The notes beneath the pieces are model-generated. The model was not told the DNA's origin. It saw only the letters and a program-made list of their open reading frames with translations, and made no database searches. A stretch of 64,000 nucleotides of DNA from Tritrichomonas musculus (taxonomy: Eukaryota > Parabasalia > Tritrichomonadida > Tritrichomonadidae). Position 1 is the stretch's first letter. Each line of letters starts with the position of its first letter. Of the stretch, positions 10,496 through 21,625 are shown one piece after another. The position numbers were made by a program, and so were the translations under genes. The stretch spans positions 744,001 through 808,000 of the forward strand of contig JAPFFF010000030.1 in assembly GCA_039105265.1 (NCBI GenBank). Reading direction: 5' to 3'.

Positions 10496-12251
10496 ATTGA
10501 TAAATGAAAATTTTAAAGTTCTCAAAAATATAAAAATTTGAACATAAAATTTTCGTTTTTTGTTGAATAAGAATTTGTTTATATCTTTATCAAATAATCT
10601 TTTTAATTTAAAATTTAAACTTAAATTTTATATTATTTATATATGGTAAATAATAATCAAAAAATAGAATATTTTATCAAATGATCAAGAAGATAATAAA
10701 TCGATAAGTAAGTATTCGTTACTCTTAAATTTGAAAATGTTCAGAAAAAATAACTAAAATTGAATTGAAATTTGATACATTCATCCAAATTAAATAAGCT
10801 CACAATTTTAATCAAAGATAATTAATTATTCCTCTTTTTTTACCACCAATTGCTATTGTAAAAATTAGCGAAACATTAAATAAAATCAAACCAATTGATA
10901 TACTTAAAAGTTTTTAAGTTAAAAGGCTAATAAAAGAATAATAATTAAATGTGTTTTATTATTGATGTTAAGCTCATATTCTCTTAAGCCAATTCCTAAG
11001 TGGTGAACTTCTATAACAGTGTGATTTGCTTATTTGGATTTTAAAGCAAAATTACAAAAAAAATTAAAATCAAAAAAAATGAGTTTTTTCATGTTTAAGA
11101 TATCCTTGCTCCTACGACGTAGTTTGATTTTTATTTATTTATAAAAAATATTTTACTAGGGAACTATACCATATCCAATGATCCCCAAATAGTTATTATG
11201 ATTGCTAAAAATGAAATAGAATGGAGTTTTTTAAGTATTAGCACAATTTTCACTATCAATACAAATCCAAAAGAAAGGATTAATATTATTGATGAAATTT
11301 TCAAGAAATATTTAAAAAGCACATTCAGTCATATCATTATATAAGAAATTTAAATATTAATTACAATTTCTCTTTTTTTTTTTTTTTTTATTGATTCAAT
11401 CAATTAATAATCTAACAGAAGCACTTATTGATCAAAAAAACATATATTATTTTATTTTTGCAATGCTTTTTAAAATTAAAAAATGCTCTAGGCATGTATT
11501 TGATGCCGGAATTGTAAAAATAAAATTCAAGGATTTGATGTAATTTTTGAAGAATATGAAGAATATATTTTTATATATAAAGTAAAAATAAATATTAAAT
11601 ATATATATGCTAATAAATTTGTTATTTATTCCATAAATTCCACTGTAATACAATTTATTATTATTATTAATTTTCTTTCAAAATAAAAATTTTTGAATAC
11701 TCAATGATAAAAATTAAAATAAGTATATTTTAATATAAATTAAATATTTTGCTTTTCAATTTTTAAAATAAAATATACACAATATAATTATAATTAAAAA
11801 TCATATATATAAAACTAAATAATATAAATATTAAAGAAATGTAATATGGAAAAATTTTATTTTTTCTGTGAATTCAATTTATTATTTTCATATATTATCT
11901 TAAATAATTTACTAATTCAACTTTATATTATTTATTAAATTTTTATACTTTTATAAATAAATAAATATATTGATAAAAATTGTATTATTCTAAATATTAT
12001 AATGTATTTTATTATTATTTGTTCTAGAAATTTGAATTAATTATTTAGTTTTGAGAGAATATAAATAAAATTTTTTCAAAATTATCAAAACGCCGCCCTT
12101 AACATCAATAAGTTCAAATATTGAATAAATTATAAAAATAATTAATTCAAAATTGAATTGTTATTGTTTTTAATTCAATGATTATCATTGAAATTGATAG
12201 ACCTCAATTTTTTTTTCTGGTCTCAAAATATGAGAAAAAAAATCTTACTAA
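10496..12251. other. Intergenic, 1.8 kb, AT-rich with one coding relic
   Basis: Apart from the relic at 11123..11344 I see no gene. The open frame on the minus strand at 11447..11653 is low-complexity I/F/Y/N and is not supported. Confidence 0.5.
11123..11344 (+). pseudogene. Possible gene remnant, unrecognised
   Basis: An open stretch of about 73 codons without an ATG, ending in TAA at 11344. It contains a protein-like segment (NDPQIVIMIAKNEIEWSFLS, then TNPKERINIIDEIFKKYLKS) more balanced in composition than the surrounding AT-rich frames. No family is recognised. It could be the 3' end of a lost gene, or chance. Confidence 0.3.
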
Positions 12252-12259
12252 TCATTTTT
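12252..12259 (+). promoter_or_regulatory. Inr-like element of the CFAP410 gene
   Basis: TCATTTTT fits the TCAYTWTY core; +1 A at 12254 would give a 22-nt leader to the ATG at 12276. Confidence 0.5.
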
Positions 12260-12275
12260 ATTTAATCCTTTTACC

Positions 12276-13070
12276 ATGGCAGAACCCCATTCAAATAACT
12301 CAGCTTTAACAGCATATATGATATTCAGTAAGACACGTGCAAACTCATTAAGTGATGTTAGAATCCTCAATATGTGGGGATACAACCTCAAAGATGTTTC
12401 AATATTTCAATCAATGCCAAATGTAGAAGTTGTTTCTCTGTCAATAAATGAAATAACTACTTTAAGAGATTTTTCAAATTGTTTCAAGCTTAGGGAATTA
12501 TTATTAAGACATAATAATATCTCAGACATTTCTGAAATTCAATATCTAACTAAAATTACTACTTTAAGAAGACTTTGGCTTGCTGAAAATCCTATTGCAA
12601 AACTTCCTAATTATCGAAGTTATGTTATTTCTGTATTACCGCAGCTTGAAATACTTGATGAAATACCTGTGACAAAAAATGAGAGGAATGATCAATATAT
12701 TGATGAAGAAAATGATTTTTCTTTTGAAAATCAAGATAATTTCCAAGAGCCAATGCCAAAAATTAATTTGGATAATCGTAAACAAAATCATCGTCCAAGA
12801 TTACTACCTGATAATTTTGAACCAGTAAAAACGAATCGAAGAAAGCAAAGATTTCTAGATGATGATGTAATTCATAATAAGAATGAATTGCATAAGCAAA
12901 ATCAAAGAGTATACAATGATGAAAATGTAGATTATACTAATATTCAAGAAAATGTAAAACAGCCCCCGAATGATGAGGCAACTTTAACAGCTGTTCTTGC
13001 TCTTTTGCCAGCCTTATCTGCTGATTCCATTTCTATTGTTCTTGATACTATTTGTAAATTATACCAGTAA
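12276..13070 (+). CDS. CFAP410: CFAP410 (C21orf2)-like ciliary leucine-rich-repeat protein
   Basis: A 264-residue protein. Residues about 25-145 carry LRRs with the family's wording: VRILNMWGYNLKDVSIFQSM, VVSLSINEITTL, LLRHNNISD and then LRRLWLAENP, with a cap ending LPQLEILD. This follows animal CFAP410 closely. A polar, probably disordered middle (about 150-225) leads to a C-terminal helix (LTAVLALLPALSADSISIVL), which corresponds to the helical oligomerisation domain of that family. In other eukaryotes the protein is ciliary or basal-body associated and works with NEK1-type kinases. Here it would act in the trichomonad flagella. The frame is intact, the ATG is clear, and an Inr lies 22 nt upstream. 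Confidence 0.88.
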   Translation: MAEPHSNNSALTAYMIFSKTRANSLSDVRILNMWGYNLKDVSIFQSMPNVEVVSLSINEITTLRDFSNCFKLRELLLRHNNISDISEIQYLTKITTLRRLWLAENPIAKLPNYRSYVISVLPQLEILDEIPVTKNERNDQYIDEENDFSFENQDNFQEPMPKINLDNRKQNHRPRLLPDNFEPVKTNRRKQRFLDDDVIHNKNELHKQNQRVYNDENVDYTNIQENVKQPPNDEATLTAVLALLPALSADSISIVLDTICKLYQ

Positions 13071-13166
13071 CTATCAAATTTATTTTATATGTATTTAATT
13101 ATAGTTTTTTTTATTAAAATTTCCAAAAAAATTACAAATTTAATAACAAAATTTGAATGACAGATT

Positions 13167-13240
13167 TCCTCCCTAACTCAGTTGGTTAGAGTGTCAGACT
13201 GTTAATCTGGAAGTCGTGCGTTCGATTCGCACGGGAGGAG
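13167..13240 (+). tRNA. tRNA-Asn (anticodon GTT)
   Basis: All arms fold: acceptor TCCTCCC/GGGAGGA, D stem ACTC/GAGT, anticodon stem TCAGA/TCTGG around CTGTTAA, and T stem GTGCG/CGCAC with TTCGATT. The discriminator is G. There is no intron and CCA is not encoded. Confidence 0.96.
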
Positions 13241-13251
13241 TTTTTTTTTTT
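13241..13251 (+). terminator. RNA polymerase III T-run terminator of tRNA-Asn
   Basis: Eleven T residues directly follow the tRNA. Confidence 0.8.
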
Positions 13252-13281
13252 ATTTTAAAATAAAATATACCAGTAGTGAAA

Positions 13282-16098
13282 ATGTCAAAATTAGCATTGA
13301 TGACGTCATAGAATTAAGATATTTAAGTAACGGATCATCATTTAAAACTATTTTATGTTATCACATTGAAAAAGAAGAATTATTTGTCATTAAAAAGCCA
13401 ATTAAAAACTTTTATGATATTCCAAAACTAATGAGAAGAGAATTAAATAATTATTTGCATTTGAAGCATCCTTTTTTGCCTAAATTCTTTGGCACAGAAG
13501 AGCAAATACTTGCGTCAAATGATGATCCTAGTTATGTAGTAATAGAATTCATCAACGGAAGAACGTTAGAATTTATTAATCAAATTGGACTCAAAAAAGA
13601 AGATAAAATAAGAATTATATATGAATTGATGACAATCATGAATTATTTGCATAAAAACCATTTCATTTATCGAGACTTGAAGCCAGACAATGTTATGATT
13701 GATAAGAGTAACACAGCAATTTTAATTGATTTTGATAGAATGGTTAGTTATGATGACATCAAGAATAGTGAAGATGTTTTGAGCGATTATTCTGGTTATT
13801 TCATGCATGCTTATGCAGCACCTGAAGTAGGCACCGATATAAATTATTCATATGCTTGTGATATTTTTTCACTTGGACAAATGATTTATTATATAATTGA
13901 AGGAAAACATCCCATTAATGTTAATTTAAATAATTCATTTATTGAGTTTCCGAAATTGAAAGATATATTTAAAAAATGTACCGAAAAATTCCAAAATAAT
14001 CGTCCTGCTATAGGTGAACTAATCAAAGAATTTTATCAAGAATTTCATTTAGAATATAGTCTTGATGATATTCAAAATATTTACATTCAAGATACTGCTA
14101 CTAATAATGAGATTCAATCAAGTTCCACTCTTAGAAATAACAATCAAAATAGCATCGTTCAAATTATTAATTCAGAAAAAGATAATCATGAAACGGGAGT
14201 ATTATCCGATTTCATTAATTTTATAAATGAATTCAAATCGCAAAAACTTAAAATTCTAAATAAATACTTGAATGAACAAATTCTGAATTATGATTTTCTG
14301 GTCGTTAATAATGAAACAACCTTCGATAAAAACCCAAATATTTTCGAAAATTTGAAAATATCAAAGTTAATCGTTGTTCATTATATTAATAAAAAAAATA
14401 TTTTCGTTATTGGATTTGAACAAACGATTATTATTGTTGAAATATCATCAATATCATTTATACATCAACTTTTCACGCAAAATTCAGTGTTAAATATTTG
14501 TTTCTTTCCTAATTCAAAAAATTATTTTGATTCCTACATCAATCTGCCATATTTTGAGATTGAATTTAATATTCTATTAAGGGAAGAAATCGCTCAATTC
14601 AGCCGTAGTTTACATCTTAATCAATCAACTAGTTCTATTAATAAAGTTTGGAGAGATTTACAATATTGCATTTCAGGATATCTTATACAGAGCAGTTATT
14701 TGAAATTGAATAAAAATAGAATTCAGAACTTTATTTCGGAAGAAAATGATTCATTTCAAAAAGATTTCAAAGAAAATGACGAATATATTGTTTTAAGATT
14801 AATTCAAAATAGTTCTATTAGTAGAACCTCATTGGCATATAGTATCAACGATCGTCATTTATTTGTGATTAAAGCACCATTTTATCATGGAGAACAATAC
14901 TTATTTGCACGTGAAATATCTAATTATTTAGAAATAAAGCATCCTTTAATTCCAAAATATTATGGAAGAATTAAAAATGGAATTGCCATTGAATTTATTA
15001 GTGGTAATCAATTATGTGATATTGAGCGAATGCATCTCTCAACTAATGACAAGCTTACAATAATATTTCAACTTATGCTTATTATGGAATTTCTTCATCG
15101 CAATCAATTTATTTATCGGGATTTAAAACCAAGAAAAGTATTTATTGATGTAAATATGACAGCAGTTCTAATAAGTTTTAATCGTATGATTCATATTGAT
15201 GATGATGAGGAGCATACATGTGATTTTGAATCTATATTTATAGCACCTGAAATTAGTTTCCAGTGTTATTTATCTTATAAATGTGATATTTATTCTCTTG
15301 GACAAATTATTAAATTCATTTTTCCAGATAAAAATAGATTTTCTGATGATGAATTACATATTGAGCCAATTATTAAAAAATGTTTATGTGAAAATCCAGA
15401 AGAACGTCCATCGATTTCTGAGCTAATCTTTGAATTTTATTCCAATTATTATTCAATGATAAATATGGAGCAAATGAGTGATTTAATGAAAGAAACATTT
15501 GATACTCTTTATGACCGAAATACAGCCATGATATTGATGAACATTCAAAATATAGAAAAAGACTCTGAAATCTCATTTAATCTTGGCTTAATTTATCATT
15601 TTTCAAGCATTATTCCTCATGATATGGATAAAACAATTTATTATTATAAACACTCATCAAATCTTAATAATCCAAAAGCGCAATATCATCTTGGCGTTAT
15701 ATACTATGAAGATGAGTATTTGAAAAGAGATATTGACAAATCAATTTATTATTTCAAATTAGCGGCAAATCAAAATTATGCAAGTGCACAGTATAACCTT
15801 GGTGTTATTTATTACGAAGGACGATTTATATAATCTTGGCATTGTTTATTTTAGACAAAACAAAATTCAATATGCAATTTATTATTTGACACTTGCTGCA
15901 AATCAAAATGATTTAAGAGCACAATTTATCCTTGGTGATATTTATTACAATGGAAAATATGTCAAGAGAGATATAAATTATGCAATTCATTATTTTACAC
16001 TTGCTGCAAATCAAAATGATGCTAATGCACATCTTATGCTTAGCAAAATTCGTTCTCAAAGCCAATATGATGATTCTCGCAAAATTTCCTATTCTTAA
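13282..16098 (+). pseudogene. Broken tandem protein kinase with Sel1-like repeats
   Basis: Two protein kinase-like domains are followed by Sel1 repeats. The first reads VIELRYLSNGSSF (glycine-loop region), FVIKKP (lysine), IYRDLKPDNV, LIDFDRM (DFG changed to DFD) and AAPEV. The second has FVIKAP and IYRDLKPRKV (catalytic Asn lost), LISFNRM in place of DFG, and IAPEI, so it is a pseudokinase. The open frame from 13431 lacks its start. An ATG at 13282 gives MSK... only if one A is restored in the short A run at 13287-13290; as written it hits TAG. A second break near 15820 drops most of one Sel1 unit and shifts frame; Sel1 units resume to 16098. Such kinase/Sel1 genes are hugely amplified in trichomonads. 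Two lesions suggest a recent pseudogene. Confidence 0.8.
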
Positions 16099-16381
16099 AA
16101 ATAATATATTGGAAGCTTAAATGCACTTAAAGAAATCTCAATATCTCCTTCAGTGATTGAGATTGAATTATTTACTTTTTTTTTAAATGAATGATAAATA
16201 TTTTGAATGCTGTTTTATATTATAATAATAATAAGTATTATAAATCAATTTTTTTTTTTTTTTATTCTTTTGTAATGCATTTATCTCAAATACTATAAAC
16301 ATCTAAAATTAAGGTTTTAAATAACGAGAAAATATAATCTGATTCTCAAGTCAGAAACTTTTTAAAGAGGAAAAGGACATT
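16099..16381. other. Short intergenic spacer between convergent broken genes
   Basis: AT-rich, with a T run near 16250-16263. No gene or RNA seen. Confidence 0.5.
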
Positions 16382-17638
16382 TTAAATCAATCGACCATAA
16401 AATTCAATTGCACTAAAGTATAAATGATGAGAATTATTTGAATTTTTGCCAGTTTGACGAAGTCGAATAAATTTGACTTCATGCTGGCTTTGATTTTGAA
16501 TAGGAAATGAGTGAACGATTGATTGTCTGCTGAATACTTTGCTGTCTTTCTCTTCACTCAAAATTTCCCAATTCTCTTTGTCAACTGAGCCTTCAATGAC
16601 CCACGACTGCGGGTGATAATCATTGCTTGACCTGATTGTGTAGCTTGTTGGAATAATTCTGTGCTTCCTGAATTCAATGCAGATCCACGAGTTTTCGAAA
16701 TTGCTAGTATAGAAATAACTTGATTCGTCCTCGTATTCAATGATGTTCCATGAATTTCCGCCCCAAAGACACGAGCATGTGATATCGATTTCATTTTTAA
16801 TGTTGACATTTTTCTTGAGTTCATTAATGATGCCTTCAAATTCTTTCTCTTTCTGAATAATTTCTTTACCTTTCTCAATTTTCCTGTCACTTTTGTATCG
16901 TCCTTTTATTTCTCGTTTTTTTCAGTGATTTCAAATCAGTTTCAAGACGATTTGAAATTGACTTCCATATTTCATGTGTCAAATCATTAACGTCAAAGAT
17001 TTCAATGAATTCATGCATCTTACTCAATGACATATTTGTGAACTCGATGTATTCAAAAAGTTTCGACTTTTTGTGATCATTTGTGTACAGTTCAAGAATC
17101 AATGAAAGAAACTCGTCTCCATCATTCAAAACAAGATAATTGCTGCTTAAAATGTTCTCAAGTGATTCTGTAGAAATTGTCAAAAATTCTTCTTTCTGGA
17201 AATAACGTTAATGAAATGTGAACTGAAAAATTGAATTTCTTCTGAATAAATATTTTCGTAAAATGGATTGGATTCGTGCTCTTTGATTCGCATAATGACA
17301 TTATCGAGAGTAATGTTACCGTATGAATAGTTGATCTCAATGTTCGTCGTTCCAAGTTGCTCTAAAATTCAAAAAACAAAAGCATCATTCTTTGACGTAA
17401 TTGCTTGTTGTTTGAGGTTAACAAGATCAATAATTTGTTGAAAATCACCTCGTAATCGAGTGTTGATGTAAAATTTTTTAATGGTAGGATCGCTAATACG
17501 AGCCTTTGAAATATTTGGAGGTAAAAGATCAGCGATGATTTGTCTTGTAACAAATTCATCACCATTGACAACAAATGTAAAATCTTTTTCATATCTTGAA
17601 AGTGGAACTTCTAATATTGATTTTGTTTGAATCTTCAT
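16382..17638 (-). pseudogene. Broken gene: trichomonad BTB-like N-terminal module plus F5/8 type C (discoidin-like) domain
   Basis: From the ATG at 17638 the protein starts MKIQTKSILEVPLSRYEKDF, with a BTB-like N-terminal module (about 90 residues, ending near SDPTIKKFYINT). A middle helical part follows, then an F5/8C-like beta domain (SCLWGGNSWNIIEYED ... ENSWICIEFRKHRIIPTSYT ... WVIEGSVDKENWEIL ... FIRLRQTG ... IEFYGRLI). The frame is broken at least three times. An in-frame TGA near 17369 is flanked by two T runs, one T too long and one T too short. One shift lies near 17180 and one is in an A7 run near 16915. All breaks lie at homopolymers. F5/8C domains bind sugars or lipids, and the family is large in trichomonads. 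Confidence 0.78.
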
Positions 17639-18026
17639 AAAATTTTAATTGAATGAAAAAAATTTGAGAGCAACTCTCACAAAATATGATCGGTAAAAAG
17701 AAAAACTTACTCAATTTTTTTTGGTTAAAAAAAAACAATTTCTCAATAACTATTTTATATTTCTCCATTTATTATAAGAAAATATTTTTATTATTTTTAA
17801 TGCTAAATTTAAAAAAAGGTAAGTCAAATTTCCAGCTTTTTTTGAAAAATTATTTTAAATTATATTGATGATCAAAAGCATAAGCTCACTTTTTGAATTC
17901 TTTTGGTCCACAATTCTCGAACTTTTAAATGATTTAATTAAAATAAAAAAAAAAAAAAAAAGATTTATATCATTCTATTTGTTTTATTTTATAAATTTTT
18001 TCAGACTTAATGAATTTGAATATAAA
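17639..18026. other. Intergenic, low-complexity AT
   Basis: Only K/F/I/L-rich chance frames and a long A run near 17946-17961. Nothing recognised. Confidence 0.5.
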
Positions 18027-20159
18027 TCACAAACATTCGCCTTCTTCTTCCTTAATTGTGCAAATATCAGGAATCATATTACCATTATAATCTGGTGAAG
18101 AATTCACAGATTGATGATAAGATCCCTTCATATTTTTACGCAACTTTTTCACGTTACCAAAAATGCTCTGTGAGCGACTAAACGAGTTTAATTTGAGAGG
18201 TTTGTTATTGTTATTCTGTTTAGCTTTTGGCGAGAAAAACTTAGCCTCGCTTCTCTGCACTGTGCTGATTGGAATGAGTCTGAATTCGGTGAATGAATCG
18301 TCGGTGTCGAATATTGCACAGCCAGCCAAAACGCCCTGTCGTAATGATGACGACGAGTAAATTGTGACAACTTTTTTCTCGTGGTTCTTCTCAATGCCGC
18401 GCTTGACTGACTCGTGCCCACGAACAATCATCTTCATCCCATTCTTCTTCAGAAAATGGTTCGTTATGACATACCCAAAGTAGCAGCCGGAGCCACGATT
18501 CGAGGGAAGGAAAAGCTCGCACGAATTCGTCGGATCTGACCACATGAGATCCGTCAGAAGGTCGGTGTTGTTCTTGTCGTCGTTCATCTCGCTCTCCTTC
18601 AGAACAGTCTCCTTGTACTTGGTCATCATCTCAAGTTGAGAACTTGAAATGTAGAAGGCGCTCATGTTCAGTGGCGGCGAAGATGACGCCTTCGGGCATA
18701 AAGAAGGAACCAAATTTTCATTCTCCAGGCTCGAGTTCGAAGTAGAATTAGCAGAATTCTCTAAAGAACTCGGCAAAGGTAGAATTGAATTTTGATTCTG
18801 CGAGTTTGAATTCAACAAAGGTGAATTTACATTTTGATTTTGTGAATTTGAATTCAACAAAGGTGAATTTACATTTTGATTTTGCGAGTTTGAATTAGGT
18901 ATAGGTGAATTTGTAGTTTGATTTTGTGAGTTTGGCAAAGGTGGAATTGAATTTGGGTTTTGTGAAATGGCGGTTTGCACTGATTGTTGTGGGCTTTGTT
19001 GCTGTGGTTGATCGGTTGCTGCTGACAAATTTGGGGCTGAATTTTGCATTTGTGAGATGATGCTTGCCTGCTGGGAATGCTGGCTTTGATTTTGCGGTGC
19101 GGCTATAGGGAAGCTCGCGATTGAATTTTCGAGCTCAGAGTTCAAGTTTGTTGACGGAGAGATCGACGGTTTTACGTCAGGCAGTGAAGGCAGAGGCGAC
19201 TTTGTTCCAAGCGGAGGAAGTTTCCTATTCATTGGGAATTCGAAATTAGATTTCTTGCACAACGGGAGAAATTTTGGCGGATGAGATATGATATTTGAAT
19301 TGATATTTGGCTCCTGTCCCAATTTTACGTTTTGAGCGGTTGTTTTGAATTCAGATGAATCGGAGAATCTTGGCTTTTTTCGATCCGCCTTGAAAAATGA
19401 CATATTTGTGCTTAAAGTTGCGTTGACGTTGTTCAAGGACGACCGCAGGCTCACGTTTGCAACTCTCGAACTCGACGAATTTCCTGACAATTTGTTTCTT
19501 TTTTTGTATGGATTTGAGGAGCTGGTATAAATGTTTACAATGGGTAGTTTGAATTCGGTTTCTATTTGTTTAATTTCATGGAATAATGGCGACAAACCGC
19601 CGTGTACACAGAAAATGTGATCGTTAATAACGGCCGCAATTGGAAGCCATGAAAAAGTTTCGTTAATTTTGTTATAAAGAGCTTCTGAATAGCCTGATTG
19701 TAAAATCTCGTCTTTAAATCCACCATAGGCATTGACACTGGCAAATTCATGGTTCCCTCGGATCAAGAAAAAATGTTCTGGATATTCAATTCGTAATGCT
19801 AGGAGAATTGTAATGGTTTCCAGTTGAAATTGACCCCTATCGATATAATCCCCTAAAAATAAAACTCTGTTCGAAAATACGTCAATAATTGCGTTCATCA
19901 AACGAATTAAATCATGTAAGTTGCCATGAAGATCTCCAATGACGATTGAAGGCGATGGAATATATAATAATGTTTTGTTAATCTTTTTTAGAGTAAAAAT
20001 CGCTGAATCACAAAGATCAATCAGATCTTCTTCATTGAATTTGGGAATTTTGAGATCCTCTGTCCCTAACTTTTCAATTGACTCATTGTTTCCATTCAAT
20101 AAATGTCTGTAATTATGTAAAATAAAAGAAGAAATTTGAGGATTGCTTATTTGCTTCAT
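18027..20159 (-). CDS. PPP-family (PP1-like) phosphatase with a ~325-residue insertion in the catalytic domain
   Basis: A 710-residue protein with intact PPP motifs: GDLHG (75-79), GDYIDRG (103-109), RGNHE (134-138), VHGGLSP (185-191), then LMWSDP (about 538) and IVRGHES (about 579). Between VHGG and LMWSDP lies a long insertion (about 205-530) rich in S, N, Q and P, with imperfect repeats such as NSNSQNQNVNSPLL. A basic tail follows the domain. Because every metal ligand is kept, the enzyme should be active, with the insertion looping out as a partner or phospho-regulated segment (inference). The coding part around 18.2-19.5 kb is richer in G+C than its surroundings. It is intact over 2.1 kb. 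Confidence 0.92.
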   Translation of the reverse strand: MKQISNPQISSFILHNYRHLLNGNNESIEKLGTEDLKIPKFNEEDLIDLCDSAIFTLKKINKTLLYIPSPSIVIGDLHGNLHDLIRLMNAIIDVFSNRVLFLGDYIDRGQFQLETITILLALRIEYPEHFFLIRGNHEFASVNAYGGFKDEILQSGYSEALYNKINETFSWLPIAAVINDHIFCVHGGLSPLFHEIKQIETEFKLPIVNIYTSSSNPYKKRNKLSGNSSSSRVANVSLRSSLNNVNATLSTNMSFFKADRKKPRFSDSSEFKTTAQNVKLGQEPNINSNIISHPPKFLPLCKKSNFEFPMNRKLPPLGTKSPLPSLPDVKPSISPSTNLNSELENSIASFPIAAPQNQSQHSQQASIISQMQNSAPNLSAATDQPQQQSPQQSVQTAISQNPNSIPPLPNSQNQTTNSPIPNSNSQNQNVNSPLLNSNSQNQNVNSPLLNSNSQNQNSILPLPSSLENSANSTSNSSLENENLVPSLCPKASSSPPLNMSAFYISSSQLEMMTKYKETVLKESEMNDDKNNTDLLTDLMWSDPTNSCELFLPSNRGSGCYFGYVITNHFLKKNGMKMIVRGHESVKRGIEKNHEKKVVTIYSSSSLRQGVLAGCAIFDTDDSFTEFRLIPISTVQRSEAKFFSPKAKQNNNNKPLKLNSFSRSQSIFGNVKKLRKNMKGSYHQSVNSSPDYNGNMIPDICTIKEEEGECL

Positions 20160-20800
20160 ATAATCGATTTTTTTTACAACTATGAATTCAAAGCATAAGA
20201 TTTTTCATTAAATAGAAATAATTTTTTTTTATTTATTTACTTTATTATCATAAAATTCATTTACAATGATATTATTATTATATATTATATAATAAAAATT
20301 GATATAAAAAAACAATATAAATTTAAAATTTTGAAGAATAACTCAAAAAAATTGAATTGAAAACCGATAAAAAATCATTTTATTATTTTTATATTATTTA
20401 GTATTGTTTTTATAATCCAATTAAAATTTGATGATAAATAAATTATTTCATCAATTTTAGTCTTAATTATTAATAATAATTTTAATATTATGTTATATAA
20501 AATAAGATAAATAAAAATTTAACTGATTTTAGCTTTAAATTTTTTGAAAAAATTCAAAAGTACATTGAAACTGTAGAAAATGTTCAGATTTTTATTAGGA
20601 TTTTAACAGCACTATTTTACAAATAATCCCAAAATAAAGTATTATAAAAATTTGTTTTATGATATTCATATAAAGTGATAATGCAAAAAATTAGATAGTT
20701 TTCAATGAATACATGATAATAAATGAAAATAATTCATTTTTATAGAAATTTAAATTTTTCGGTAATTGAATATATATTGATTTTTTAAAATAAAGTTAGT
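20160..20800. other. Intergenic, AT-rich, nothing recognised
   Basis: No coding pattern on either strand; only homopolymer-rich A/T sequence. Confidence 0.5.
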
Positions 20801-21625
20801 TGAAAAACTGGTCGACATCATGAAAAACTAGTCGACATCATCGAACTTTTTGTGTAATTTTTTAGAAAATTTTGTTTATCTCCTCAGAAATCGCTAAAAA
20901 CTGGTCTACATTCAATTATTCACAATTTTTATTATCTCCTCACTTTTTCAGAAAATTGAAAATTTGTTAAAAATTTATTTTTATTTTATTTTAGAGTGCG
21001 ATCAGAGTACAACAACATAATTCCTTCAAGAAGAATGTTTCCCTGATATGAATTATCATTCCGTTTCATAATTATGGATATATATCCTAATGTATATACA
21101 GAAATTATTGATTTTACGAAAAATATAATGCATTATTTCGAAAAATCATCATATATAATCAATACAAATCTCGAAAATCTCAAGAATATCATTGAATACA
21201 ATCGTTTTAAAAATGAAAATGAGTTATATAATCGTTCAAGATTAATATATTTAAATATAGTTAGAAATGGGTTTTGTGCCAATTCATATGGTAATAACTA
21301 AAATTGATTACTGGAATTAGTGAAAATATTGGTGTTAGTTATAGAAATTAAATATTTTTCTTTTATTATTAAGGATAATGATGTAAAGATGTTCTTTGTG
21401 AACATTAACCATAATATAATTAATAAGCAAATGATAATAATGGTAAATGCATCATTTATCTTCAATTGATACATATTTCCTATATATTTGGTAGATATGA
21501 AGAAAATTTAAACTTTTACATGAATTTCAATATTCTTTCAAAATTGAGATTCATTGATTTAACAATTTGAGTAATTTCTCTCAATAATTGAATGAGTTCT
21601 ATGATGATGTCGACCTGTTTTTTCT
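20801..21625. mobile_element. Possible inverted-repeat element (~0.8 kb) with doubled left end
   Basis: The left end has two direct copies of a 20-bp unit (TGAAAAACTGGTCGACATCA at 20801, one base different at 20821) and a partial third near 20896. Near 21601-21625 the opposite strand reads GAAAAAACAGGTCGACATCA, so the ends are imperfect inverted repeats sharing GTCGACATCAT. They enclose the short frame at 21074..21301. No transposase is recognised and no clear target duplication was found. It could be a non-autonomous transposon or regulatory repeats. Confidence 0.35.
21074..21301 (+). CDS. Short hypothetical protein, 75 residues
   Basis: An ATG-started frame beginning MDIYPNVYTEIIDFTKNIMH with balanced, helical-looking composition and a stop at 21301. 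No domain is recognised. It may be the N-terminal remnant of a trichomonad helical-repeat protein, or internal sequence of the surrounding inverted-repeat element. There is no membrane segment or signal peptide. Support is composition and ATG only. Confidence 0.3.
   Translation: MDIYPNVYTEIIDFTKNIMHYFEKSSYIINTNLENLKNIIEYNRFKNENELYNRSRLIYLNIVRNGFCANSYGNN

Noticed and set aside
11447-11653. 68-codon minus-strand frame
   Set aside because: I/F/Y/N-rich chance frame in AT-rich DNA.
17343-17375. A tiny GT...AG intron at the in-frame TGA of the F5/8C gene
   Set aside because: The 16-nt GT...AG stretch does not restore the frame and lacks the trichomonad signals.
17686-18098. Two F/K/L-rich plus-strand frames
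   Set aside because: Low-complexity AT sequence; the second overlaps the end of the phosphatase gene.
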